Below are positions 50,248 through 60,341 of a stretch of 64,000 nt of DNA, piece after piece. Under the pieces are notes generated by a model. The model was not told where the DNA came from and searched no databases. It saw nothing but the letters and a program-made list of their open reading frames with translations. Source of the DNA: Andrena cerasifolii (Eukaryota > Arthropoda > Insecta > Hymenoptera > Andrenidae); contig NC_135118.1 of the NCBI RefSeq assembly GCF_050908995.1, positions 21,523,501 through 21,587,500 on the forward strand, written 5' to 3'. Position 1 is the stretch's first letter; each line of letters opens with the position of its first letter. The position numbers were made by a program, and so were the translations under genes.

Positions 50248-53200
50248 GTATGTGGCCCTATCGGTGTTTGTTAAGTGTTCCCCGAATGTTGTATTGTTTA
50301 CGAATATTTAGTGCCACGAACCACGCTAAGTGCTCGCACGCAGCCACCGCAACACGCGTTCGATCGATTTCTCGCTATATTCTTGAATATTGCCGTTCAG
50401 TGATCGCCAGTCGAATCCGTAACGACGCAGACAAGCCCTCTGAATGGACACGCGACATTTCTGTAGTGATCGTCGCACAGGTTCTCTGTGAAAATTTGAA
50501 AATTGTGCTCAGTGTTCCAAACGCGTGTGTGAACTCACGTAAAGCTACCCCCGTCTCATTGCTCCTTTCACCCGGCGCTGCTGATATTTTCGATCTCTCC
50601 GGTTCATAGTTTTAATTGAATTATACAAATTTAATTTGTTCATTTTTATACGTACTCCTCTCTCTTTATTAAATAAAATTTCCGATTTCAACAGGTATTC
50701 TTGTATTAACAGTTTTAACCCGATGTTAAGTATTTTTATTGCCGGTTTGCTTCTTTTCAAATTTATATCGACGAGTTTTAGAGAACTTTTTTCAAATTTA
50801 ACGATTATTGGGTATTGGGTTTTTTTTTTATAAAACAGTGCCGAGGACGTGGAAATTGTTTGCTTCGCCTGTGATTATATTACGTCCCATCGATTTGTGA
50901 CACTTATTTTTGCAGTCGCTTCGCGTCATTTTTAAATGTTGAACAACTCGCGATACGATTTATCGAGTCTTCTGATACTTCTGTATAAGTTCTGTTTTTG
51001 AACGTACGTGATAATTGTTACTGAGATCACGTTGTTATAAAAACACTCGCGTGGTATTATCGTTAAAAAGAAAAAGGAAGAGAAAAGTCACCGTGCCGCG
51101 TATAATTTGAAAACAAATAAAAAATTTGTATTCTATAGATTAAAAAAAGCATAAAATCTTGAAAATTACGTTAATGGTGTTATGCGGTTGAATTTCATCA
51201 ACTTTTTTTTTTAATGCTTTTACACCTGCTTGTAGAAGATGTATGATGTTCGTATTTTAAAAATTTGCTATGCTAATTACATCAAACATGATTTGCATGG
51301 TGTTTAATTTGAAAAAAGTTACTCATTTTTGCCAATTCAAGCTATTTCAATACATTTGTAGTTTTCCTTTTTATTTCTCAAAAAAATTACTATCTATATT
51401 TATTGATGCACAGATACCAAAAAGGAAATGGTTAAAATCGAAGAGAGGCCCAAATTAAATAATGACGAATCAAAGTCATCAATTTCTGAATTATTCCCAT
51501 GGATTATAGAATTTAGAAAAATGTGCAGGTGTATGCATACAGACAAGAGTATGGCATCTTTAACAGAACTTATGCAATTTTGTGCGAGGTAATGCTGATA
51601 TAATTATGTAAATATAAGTAAACTCTACCAGTATCTTTGGTTTACCAGTAACATTTCTTTGGGAACTGGTGTCAAAATCATCATAACACGTATGTTTCAG
51701 TTGCATAGACATTATTGCCATTTTTTCCAAACCTACAAACTAAAAAGTCACAGTGTTCATATTAAATATATTCTTCACAAATTAATATTTTTCAATACTC
51801 AAATCAGTAGGTTCGCATCATATTAGTTGTACACGATACATTGTACTAAAGGGAAAAAATTTAAATCATTATTTGATTCGTTAGCAGCAAAGTAAAAAAT
51901 TTCAGTCACAACTCATTTTCTGTTTTCATGGTGAATTGATATTTTGTAGGCTTGTAAAATCGTAATAAACAAAGTGTGTAGACGGTTTAACATTGGGGGT
52001 GTTTCATGATATCTTTCAATGAAATTAGAAAGCTATTTAAAATTAAATAAGAAAGAAATTAGAAAGAAAGAAAATTATGTATTCAGAACGGACATAAAGG
52101 AATACAAATTTGCTTAAATAACGGGAAAGTTTTGTTGTATAATATCAACTGGTAACAAAAGTTTGTAGCATTTCAGAATTTATTTTGCTACGTTTCTATG
52201 AACAATTTATAAAATGCTTTAGTATACGATTTTTATTACAGAAATGTAAGTATCAGTGTAAATGAATGTTATACAAGGCCTTTAAGAGCTGCAAAATTGA
52301 AGGATTTCATTAGTGAGACTTTATTGTTATTCTTATATATTTGTCGTGAGCTTTCTGAGGTAAGCACCTATCCTCTAAATTTGAATTTGCTTTATTTTCT
52401 AAGTAATTAAGCCTGCTTCTGTTAAACTGAATTGACAAAATTTCATGTTTTAGGATTGCAATAAATCTATTTATTTAAATAATATGTCAGACTTACTAGC
52501 GCTGTACATAGACATGGAACTAAAAGCATCTAGAAAAAGCAGAGAGGATCATGATAAAATTTGTGCAAGACTCACTTCCTGTCTTTATGTTTATTTAGGT
52601 ATGATGATATTCAATTTTATTGCTGTTAATTTAAACATGGATAAATAGACTATACGAATGCGAGAAATTCTAATGTCATCTTTAAAAAGAATTTATACAT
52701 ATTTCTTTCAGAACATTCTACCGAATATTTATTAGATACTTTAATGAAAATACAACTCATGTGTCGCAATTATCATCAGATTTTAGATCCAATAATAACG
52801 TAAGTACAATATGTAAATTAAAACAAGCAAAATTCTTAGATCTAGTGGAAATTTGGGAATGAATTTTAAATATAGAATTGATTTAAATCTGCGTAAAAGT
52901 CTTAACTGAATGTCTTTTAATTTACGACAGATCTACGTATTTATATACATTTAATGACATATAATAGTTCACTATTGTTTTCTTGCTGTGAAAAATTGCA
53001 CGTTTTTGGGATAGGCATGAAAGAAAATATAAATGCTTCATATTATGATGATTTTCTTTCGTTCTCAAATTCAATTGATAATAGCCCGCATCTCATCAAT
53101 TTTTTTCTTCAGGAAAATTATGAGAAACATTCCCATGCATCCAGGATCAAGTGTTATGTACATTCGTTACTTTCTTATCTATCGTTTATGGAGAAAAATT

Positions 53201-56200
53201 AATGGAGATGTAGCCGTAAGAAATCAAATAATGGCTGCTGCGATTGCATCTCTGGGGCCATTGCCATCTACATTCTCATCATGTATATTAGAAGATGTAT
53301 TGCCGAAAGTGCCAAAGAGTCAACCAAATTCTACAAAAGCTCTACTGCAGCATAAATTTGACGTTAAAAAGCATTGCGAACTATTTGTACAGTACTGCAA
53401 AGAAAGCGATGGAAATTCTGTATGCCAAAAGAAGGACGGACCTGCAACTCCCATTGATTCGTCCAGTAGAATTAACTCACAAATGGTATTTACTTATTTA
53501 TTACTATTTATTTACTTATCAATTGCATATCGCAATCCGCACTCCTGCTGTGTCGCTTCAGATACGATTAAAAGAATCATTGGCAAGTAGTGCTTTTTAT
53601 CCGAAGCCATTAATAAGCGTTACACAAAATTATCTTCGCTTAAGTCATAGAAATAGATTTCTAAACATATAAACTTTGCATAAACCAATCAGTAATTCTC
53701 TGCTGCCAGCCAACAGAAACTTTGCTTATTACTCGCATACGCCTCAGATAATTTTGTGTCAACTTTGTGATGATAAGATTAATCCAAACTTATATTCGTC
53801 CTCAGCCGGAAGATATCGCGCATAAAAGTATAGAACGTATAGATGATAACGTAAAATCAATTATATCAGATAAAATTAGGCAAAATGAATCTATTTCTTT
53901 GCTAAAACCTTTTAAATCTCTAAATTTGGATGAACAAACTAGTTTTAAATGTTTAGGTACTTTTCCAAATAATATTTCTACGAAGCATGCTATCCCTAAA
54001 ACAATTAAATCAAATAAAAACCGTATGCGGCGAAAATGTAAAAAGTCCAATGAAATTGTAATTATCGATTTAACTAGTGACGTAGTACTCGAGAAGTGTA
54101 TAAAGAAACGGAAATCTAGAAAGTTGCCGTGGTTGGAAGAAGCCAAGAAGAGAATCGACTTGAAGATAGTGAAAGCTGCACAGAAGAGCAAGAACAAAAA
54201 GAAGGCTCAAGAGAATATCGGTCAAACGCATTCGTCGACCACTTCAAGGAGCGTTAATCATCGTGTGGAAGATAACACCGAAATGGTAAATGCCACGGGA
54301 AGTAGCAGCCCGAAAAATAACTCGAATATATGCCTGGCGATTGACGATAAACATAACGAGAATAAAATGGAAATCGACGACGAGTTACTAGACTACACAG
54401 AAACCGCTAGAAAACCGATCGGCGCGGAAGTGAACACTAAAGAAATAAATAGTAAAGTGTCTAACACTGCGCTGCCCTCCACGATGACCACGAAATCGCA
54501 CCTGGCCGAGATCCTTCCTCCGACAAAGCAGGATCTCACTATGGACGGTAAGCGCTTTGGCAATGACGCTGTTCCGAGGACAAAGAGCGACGAGAAGGAG
54601 AACGATAGATGTAATAAACAAACTGTGATTAAGCGACTGATAGAAACAGACATTTTCTCAGAGCCTGAAGCACGTAAAAGAGCTGAAAGTTTAAAAAAAG
54701 TCTGTGATTTAGGAGCAGAATGCCCAAGTGTAAATAGTACTCCGATATGTACACAGTACGACTCCAAAGATAATGCTATTAATTCTAATCGTTCTAACCT
54801 TAATGTAATTAACGATAAAATAACTGAAAGGGTAACATCGTCAATAATAATTATGAAGCACGAGCGAAACGGTCACGGGGTATTGGCATACGAAGCGTTA
54901 GATAATACTCGTTCAAATGAAAGCGCCTGTACGCCTGACTACTCTCGCGAGGCGACTGATTCTGCCGCGAGTCGTGGAGAATTAGATTTAGCTCGTAATG
55001 ATGATAAGAGCGGGACGAATTTTAATGAAACCGCGGAGCACGCCGGAATCTCGCCTAGCAATGGTGTATCAAGATACGATGAGAAGAAGCTGCAGGCACC
55101 GCAAGCAGCCCTTAAGAATTCTGTAACAAGGGACAAGGTCGAGCCGCGAGCAGAGGGGGAATCATCAAAATGTACAAATACGATGGTGGACGACAGAAGG
55201 AATAAGGAGCTCCGCGCGCAAACAGAATTAGAAATTTGTAATTACGACGAAGCAAACAAGGGTATAAAGGATGATAAGTCGAGGATCGCTAATATCAGAG
55301 AATCTATTTTCGGATCTTGTTCTATGGATAACAAAGATATTTCTAATACAGTTAATGTAACGTGCCCACGCGAGAATATTGAGAATAATGAAAATTCGCG
55401 TATCGATACAAACGTTAAGAAGCCCGTAGAGGATGTAGCGAGCGACAAGCGCGATAATAATTACGACGAACGCGTCGACAAAACAAATGTCCCTCTCGTG
55501 TCCCATTTATCCCTGGGAGCAACATCGAAAAGGGAGTCGAGCGACGATTTGTACAAAAGAGTGGATAAAGAGCCACGCGGCGTCGCTGGGAGTAAATATA
55601 TCGTGCAGGACTCTGATTTACAAGACAATATCGATGGTCTGTCGCTGTTGGCCAGCGTCTCCCAGCACGTGCCGCACCTGAAGCCGGAGTCTGAGGTGAA
55701 GTGCGATCAAATAAAGGTGAAGGATTATGCGTCCTTGAGGTACGCGTGTTACAATCAAACTACCGACGACGAAACCGACACGAACGACTCGTCCAACACC
55801 GTTTCCCAGTTACTTGAAAATCCGTCTACAGATATCATCAATAGAATCGTCGGCATCTACCCCGAGGATGCGCTGGACAAGGTAGCCCTCCACGTAGAAG
55901 TAACATCTAACAACGCAGAGCCCGGGAACGCCGACAACGAGTTGTGCAAAGTCGTGTCTTATCCGGAGGCAAACGTGAACTACGACGCGGACACGCTGGC
56001 GCACAATTTGGCCCCCGTGGAAAGCAACATGCAAACGGCGAAAGAGAACACTAATGTAATACTGAACGGGGAAACGGTGGTTCTGCTGCAGAAGTCTCCC
56101 AACAGTAATCTGTACATTATAAACAAGGCGGTGGAGAACTTGAAGGATCACAGCAACGACGATGAGATAAGTAGGCTGAAGGAGAAGAACTGGATATCCT

Positions 56201-57726
56201 CGGCAGAGGTCTGCGGGCAATTCGAAGCGGTCGCTTCTCTGGATCATGCATCGTATAATTTAGAGCTGACCGCTTACAGCACAGAATTGCCGTATCAGGA
56301 GAGCAAGTGTTCCGTAGGGCGAGGCAAAGGTATCAAGGTGGAGCCAGAGGAGAGCAACTTCTCAGAGGCGAAGTCGTATTCAAAGAAGGTAGCGCACTCG
56401 GCCGATATGCTGTCCGTGAATCCGCAAATGTACCAGGATGTGAACGTCATGAGCAAACCAATGGACAAACGGAAGCCCTCTAAACCGAGCCTCTCGTTCA
56501 GGCAAAACATTAAGCAGGAGTTTAACAACATCTCCAATCATATAGCCGCGTCGAACTGCGCGATACCAGGGTGCAATGGTATTCACTCGCAGCCACACGA
56601 GGTTGATGGTCAACATCCCCTGCACATTCCCGCCTCTCATCCAACAACGTTGCCGCCTATCTACGGGAATTGCGCTGGCAACGGGGACTTGTGTGTACCA
56701 TATCATAAACACTGCACCTCGGTGTCGTGCAGCCTGCAAATTAACGCCACCACCCCGCTACATCCGCGGGCGAAATCCGGCAGCCCGTGTGGCAGAACGC
56801 ATTGCTCGTGCTTGAACTGTACGTACGACATCGTCGCGCATTGTAGACAGTGTATACACCCAGCGACGGATACCCATGTGTCTTGTATCGAAAGTAGCCC
56901 GTATTTTTTGCCGACACACTCGTCAGTACAAAGCCCCGCCGTCCAGGAGCACGACAACAGAGCAAAGAGCGAAGCGGTCGTAGGTAAGCTGTACGATGAT
57001 CAATTATTGTGTAAAATAGAGAAGAGCCTTCTGCAGGGTAGCTCCATAGAGAAGGTCGAGGCGCAACGCGACACGGAGAAGCTGTACAAGAAGGACGCGG
57101 ATAACAAGCTGCCATTGAAGAAGAGGCTGAAGGCGCACGCGATGGCTTACGGGGAGCTGCCGATTAAAGTCGAGAAGGTGGACAATTATCCAGCTGTACC
57201 TATGATGTCCATAGCTGCTCTGGAGGCGCTAGACGGCCAGCAGAAGAGATCCGGCCAGATCGTCAGAGCTGAGTACGAACTGTCACCTGGGAATAAAGAG
57301 GAGCATACGCGCGACGTCTATCATTGCGGCTCGAACTTGGTGCGCAGAGATTATTACAAAGACGTGCACGTGTCTGGCTCGCATCAAGGTATCGCGAAAG
57401 AAAGTACAAGGAAGCTCGAGCGTCAATTTCGATCGGCGAACGATCAATCTAGTAATACAGTGTGCCAAGAGTCTTGCCTTCAAAGGGCATTCAAAACGCC
57501 CGCGCAACGGAAAGAGATCAACGCGACGTCGTTGAAACGATTTGGGGCGGAGGCGATGGGACAGGAGGGAACGTTCAAGAAGGTAAAGAAAACGCAGTTA
57601 CCTCTACGGCAAACGAGAAGCTCAAAACGAAACGTTCCTAAAGTAAATTATTCTTACACCGATGTTGATCCAGAATGGAATCCGTCCGGTGAGTCGAAAC
57701 GCAAACGTAAAAAGACTAGTCGATGA
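50187..57726 (+). CDS. Spliced gene: large nuclear-type protein with SUMO-interacting motif, family not recognised
   Basis: Seven coding segments join without a frame break: 50187-50247, 51414-51588, 52242-52359, 52454-52598, 52712-52799, 53113-53485 and 53806-57726. All introns are GT-AG and the phases (1, 2, 0, 1, 2, 0) all match, giving about 1,626 residues. The start ATG has an A-rich insect-type context (CAACAAAATGA). The first 320 residues look alpha-helical and hydrophobic-patterned. The rest is mostly disordered, with a SIM, psi-K-x-E sites, a Cys/His-rich cluster and a basic C-terminus. A nuclear, SUMO-linked, chromatin or DNA-repair type role is inference. I recognise no catalytic domain or family. 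The weak point is the last join (donor 53485, acceptor 53806). An alternative exon at 53562, or a separate downstream cistron with ATG at 53770, is also possible. Confidence 0.75.
51414..51588 (+). CDS. Exon 2 of the SIM-protein gene
   Basis: The acceptor is TTGATGCACAG and the donor is GCGAG|GTAATG. It is 175 bp, entered in phase 1 and left in phase 2. The coded segment begins charged (TKKEMVKIEERPK), then becomes helical with ELFPWIIEFRKMCRCMH. Exon 1 and this exon join cleanly with no stop, which supports both. Confidence 0.75.
52242..52359 (+). CDS. Exon 3 of the SIM-protein gene
   Basis: The acceptor is TTTTTATTACAG and the donor is CTGAG|GTAAGC, both strong. Its 118 bp code a hydrophobic helix-rich stretch (LLLFLYICRELSE at the end). 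It is entered in phase 2 and left in phase 0. Confidence 0.78.
52454..52598 (+). CDS. Exon 4 of the SIM-protein gene
   Basis: The acceptor is CATGTTTTAG and the donor TTTAG|GTATGA. The intron before it is only 94 bp, typical of insects. It codes an amphipathic stretch starting DCNKSIYLNNMSDLLALY. It leaves in phase 1. Confidence 0.78.
52712..52799 (+). CDS. Exon 5 of the SIM-protein gene
   Basis: The acceptor is ATTTCTTTCAG and the donor is ATAAC|GTAAGT. It is 88 bp and codes EHSTEYLLDTLMKIQLM followed by more helix-like sequence. It leaves in phase 2, matching exon 6. Confidence 0.78.
53113..53485 (+). CDS. Exon 6 of the SIM-protein gene
   Basis: The acceptor is a long T tract ending CTTCAG and the donor is AAATG|GTATTT, phase 0. 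The 373 bp code the end of the helical region (MYIRYFLIYRLWRKIN, then AAAIASLGPLPSTF) and a polar Ser/Lys-rich linker. Two phase-0 acceptors lie downstream (53562 and 53806), so this exon can be joined in two ways. Confidence 0.75.
53562..53672 (+). CDS. Alternative terminal exon with in-frame stop
   Basis: The acceptor TGTCGCTTCAG follows exon 6 after only 76 bp and keeps phase 0. It adds 36 residues (beginning IRLKESLASSAFYPKPLIS) before a TAA at 53670. The same frame then stays open to about 53824, reading a protein-like stretch that includes QIILCQLCDDKINPNLY. I see no donor before the stop good enough to continue to the large exon. It could give a short isoform of about 356 residues, be a stop gained in this sequence, or be spurious. 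The phase match and short intron favour a real exon. Confidence 0.45.
   Translation: MRLKESLASSAFYPKPLISVTQNYLRLSHRNRFLNI
53806..57726 (+). CDS. Large 3' coding exon: disordered, SIM, SUMO-site and Cys/His-rich region
   Basis: The acceptor is TATTCGTCCTCAG in phase 0. The frame is open from 53752 and ends at TGA 57724, so from the GTG at 53767 it counts 1,319 codons. In that numbering, a basic stretch near 85-95 precedes the SIM VIIDLTSD at 98-105, flanked by an acidic/Ser pattern and followed by KKRKSRK. Long polar, Asn/Asp/Ser-rich segments follow. Psi-K-x-E matches lie at K639, K857, K916 and K1134. Residues 931-1045 hold many Cys and His residues in non-classical spacing. The tail ends KRKRKKTSR, a nuclear localisation type signal. 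Its length with no stop makes coding certain; the function is unknown to me. Confidence 0.92.
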   Translation, partial: PEDIAHKSIERIDDNVKSIISDKIRQNESISLLKPFKSLNLDEQTSFKCLGTFPNNISTKHAIPKTIKSNKNRMRRKCKKSNEIVIIDLTSDVVLEKCIKKRKSRKLPWLEEAKKRIDLKIVKAAQKSKNKKKAQENIGQTHSSTTSRSVNHRVEDNTEMVNATGSSSPKNNSNICLAIDDKHNENKMEIDDELLDYTETARKPIGAEVNTKEINSKVSNTALPSTMTTKSHLAEILPPTKQDLTMDGKRFGNDAVPRTKSDEKENDRCNKQTVIKRLIETDIFSEPEARKRAESLKKVCDLGAECPSVNSTPICTQYDSKDNAINSNRSNLNVINDKITERVTSSIIIMKHERNGHGVLAYEALDNTRSNESACTPDYSREATDSAASRGELDLARNDDKSGTNFNETAEHAGISPSNGVSRYDEKKLQAPQAALKNSVTRDKVEPRAEGESSKCTNTMVDDRRNKELRAQTELEICNYDEANKGIKDDKSRIANIRESIFGSCSMDNKDISNTVNVTCPRENIENNENSRIDTNVKKPVEDVASDKRDNNYDERVDKTNVPLVSHLSLGATSKRESSDDLYKRVDKEPRGVAGSKYIVQDSDLQDNIDGLSLLASVSQHVPHLKPESEVKCDQIKVKDYASLRYACYNQTTDDETDTNDSSNTVSQLLENPSTDIINRIVGIYPEDALDKVALHVEVTSNNAEPGNADNELCKVVSYPEANVNYDADTLAHNLAPVESNMQTAKENTNVILNGETVVLLQKSPNSNLYIINKAVENLKDHSNDDEISRLKEKNWISSAEVCGQFEAVASLDHASYNLELTAYSTELPYQESKCSVGRGKGIKVEPEESNFSEAKSYSKKVAHSADMLSVNPQMYQDVNVMSKPMDKRKPSKPSLSFRQNIKQEFNNISNHIAASNCAIPGCNGIHSQPHEVDGQHPLHIPASHPTTLPPIYGNCAGNGDLCVPYHKHCTSVSCSLQINATTPLHPRAKSGSPCGRTHCSCLNCTYDIVAHCRQCIHPATDTHVSCIESSPYFLPTHSSVQSPAVQEHDNRAKSEAVVGKLYDDQLLCKIEKSLLQGSSIEKVEAQRDTEKLYKKDADNKLPLKKRLKAHAMAYGELPIKVEKVDNYPAVPMMSIAALEALDGQQKRSGQIVRAEYELSPGNKEEHTRDVYHCGSNLVRRDYYKDVHVSGSHQGIAKESTRKLERQFRSANDQSSNTVCQESCLQRAFKTPAQRKEINATSLKRFGAEAMGQEGTFKKVKKTQLPLRQTRSSKRNVPKVNYSYTDVDPEWNPSGESKRKRKKTSR

Positions 57727-58397
57727 TCGATACCGCTTGATTACGAGAATTCAATATTGTAAAAAGAAGAAGAGACCGAAACCGTTTCACGGGTTTGGAG
57801 GGAGTGCATATTGTTCTGTAAAAATTGTGGCGAATGTAAAGTTGTAAATATTGTACAAACGGGGGCAAATCATCTTTGGAAGATTCGCATAGTGGTCACT
57901 CCTACACAGTACAACGCTCGAAGATCAACATCAGTGAAGTTATTCTGCGGAATCTTGAAGCAACAGCTCGGAAGATACTTAGCTCGTAGATTATACGCGT
58001 GTTTTGTTAGGTGCAGCCGGTTTTGTGTGAAAATGACAGACTTTCTTTTAGTATTCGTGATACTTTCTCTGTAAAATTGCAGTATTGTGTAAAATTTTGT
58101 GGAACTTCGATTAGTATTTAAGTTGAGTATAGTTTTAGTTATCTTCGTTTCAATTAAATGGTCCGTGATCTTTTAGAAGAGAGTCCCACTTTTTATAAGG
58201 CAGTTTAGATCTTTTATATACCACCCTGATACAAAAAATTAATTTTGTATATAGTGTAATGTATATACATTGTAACAACTTAAAATATTACGCGCTGAAG
58301 TTTTGGACCTTATTACTCTTGTACCGAAGGTAAGACAACTTACATTTTAAAATTAATATCAGTTACAATATAGTCTAGTTTCATTCACTCGAAAGAA

Positions 58398-58403
58398 AAT
58401 AAA
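58398..58403 (+). terminator. Candidate polyadenylation signal AATAAA
   Basis: First canonical AATAAA after the stop codon, about 670 bp downstream. An ATTAAA lies earlier (near 58155) and another AATAAA at 59096, so the 3' end may vary. Confidence 0.35.
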
Positions 58404-60157
58404 ATCTGTTAGACGCCATAAGTATTTATCATAGACTTTCAAATTTGAGAAATAACTTTTTAATGAAAAAAATTACTGAAATTATTATTAACATTGTTTT
58501 ACTTTTTTTTTAGTATTTTAAGGCATGAGTTTCTTCACGATCTAATAGTATATTTTAAATTTTTCAGTTCAGTGAAAAAATGTATAAATTCAGAGAAATA
58601 AGAAGTCCAGGTTGATGATGAAATAAGATTTTACTAAAAACAAATGATTTACGTAAGTAGGAGTTAAAAGAATTTATAATCTTTCATTTTCACAATCAAT
58701 GATGCGTTTCTTGTATAGCAAGTTTTATAAATAGTTGTCGTGTAAGAAACGGTATCAAATGTAATGAATCAGTTTTTGCGAAATCTTCTTGAAATACGTT
58801 AACAGCGAGTAGTATATAACCCAGTAACCCAATAATTATTCCCTCGCAGTGATGAACTTCAGGGAAATATTTAACTCCAGAGTGTGATGTCAATGAATTT
58901 GCCAAATCACATAGAAGTAATTGTACCGCCATGCAACAGTAGGACAGGAAACATCCGACCTCTTTAAATTTTTTAATCTGTCTCCTTGACACATATAACA
59001 GCATGAGTTCTTACAAATATTCGTATAGATATCAAAATGCAGATAGCGCAGCTAGTCATCGGCTTTTAATTACGAGGTAAAACCACTTTTACTTTAATAA
59101 AGAGAAGGAACTGCGATAAACTAACGTGCATTCAAGAACTTCAGGTTAAAAGTTGAAAGCATCACATAGAATTAAACTATGTATTTTAGACTTTGTATAC
59201 TTATCAAAACGATGGAGCTTCGTCACGAGAAAAGTCATTCGATACGACACCCGAATTTATAGCGCCTTTATATAACTTACGTTAAAAAAATTCGTCGTAT
59301 ATTTTTAAAAATTATTCGCTTATTTTTCCCAAATGCGGATGGAGGTATGCCTCACTGTACAAATACTAATTGAAGAGAGGTAGTAGAACGTTTGAAGTCC
59401 CTACGAATTAATCGTAATTAAAACTTAGACCATTGCCCCCAATGTATTTATCACTTCATTTTTTATTTTCAAACATTTTTTAAATAGGCTGTTCTTTTTT
59501 ATATGTAATATTAAACTCGATGTATACAATGAATTGTTGCCCTAATTTAAACTTATCGTGTTCAGTGTTTTAAAAATATGAAATCATTTGCATACATTAG
59601 TGCCATATTCCTCTATTTGGTATTATGTCTGTGATCGTTAGCTGACTAATATTAAACAGATTCTATTGTACAAAAGAGCGTACCTAGTTGAATACTTCAT
59701 CATGGACATGATGAAGCGCGTAGTTGTCACCTGTCATTAACAAGCGTACAGTTTGTTCTTCTTCGTAAAAGTAATCATAATCAAATTGTACTACTCCATG
59801 ATAAAACTCGTTTCGTACAAGTAACACTCATAAAAGTTTATTTATCTCAGTTACGAAGCATTCGGATAGCCATTTTTCACGAGAAACATACGATAGTCAC
59901 CCATATCTTTTCGGGTACCTCTGACTTCTTTTTTTTTCTATTGTTACCATTTATTTCCAAAAAAGATAAGTCTGATAGTTTTAAGCGTAACAGAAATTAG
60001 TTCATGATCGGATGTAGTCAAAATTAGGCGATTGAAAAATTGCCGAGTGTTCCTATGTACGTGTACATGGGAACAGATGTGGGCTAGTTATTTATGGATA
60101 AAATTATCCCATACGTGAAGCAGTTGTTAAGAGAAGTCTAATATCTTAAAGCGTTAA

Positions 60158-60341
60158 CCTGTTAACTGGGGGAAACGTGTTGACGTATACTCTTATAAAA
60201 GGACAAACTACAGTATTATAACTAACTATAGCATCTGCGTTCGTCGAAACGAATTGATTCGGTTTTAACAATTTTATATGAATGTACATTTTAAAAGACA
60301 CTGGGAACGTCTCTGGCCAACAAATCGTCCCGGTTAACAGA
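60158..60341. mobile_element. Small degraded TTAA-flanked element
   Basis: TTAA at 60154 and 60342, with ends CCTGTTAACTGGG and (inverse) TCTGTTAACCGGG. 184 bp. The terminus resembles the CTTAACTGG of the element at 32391. Confidence 0.5.
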
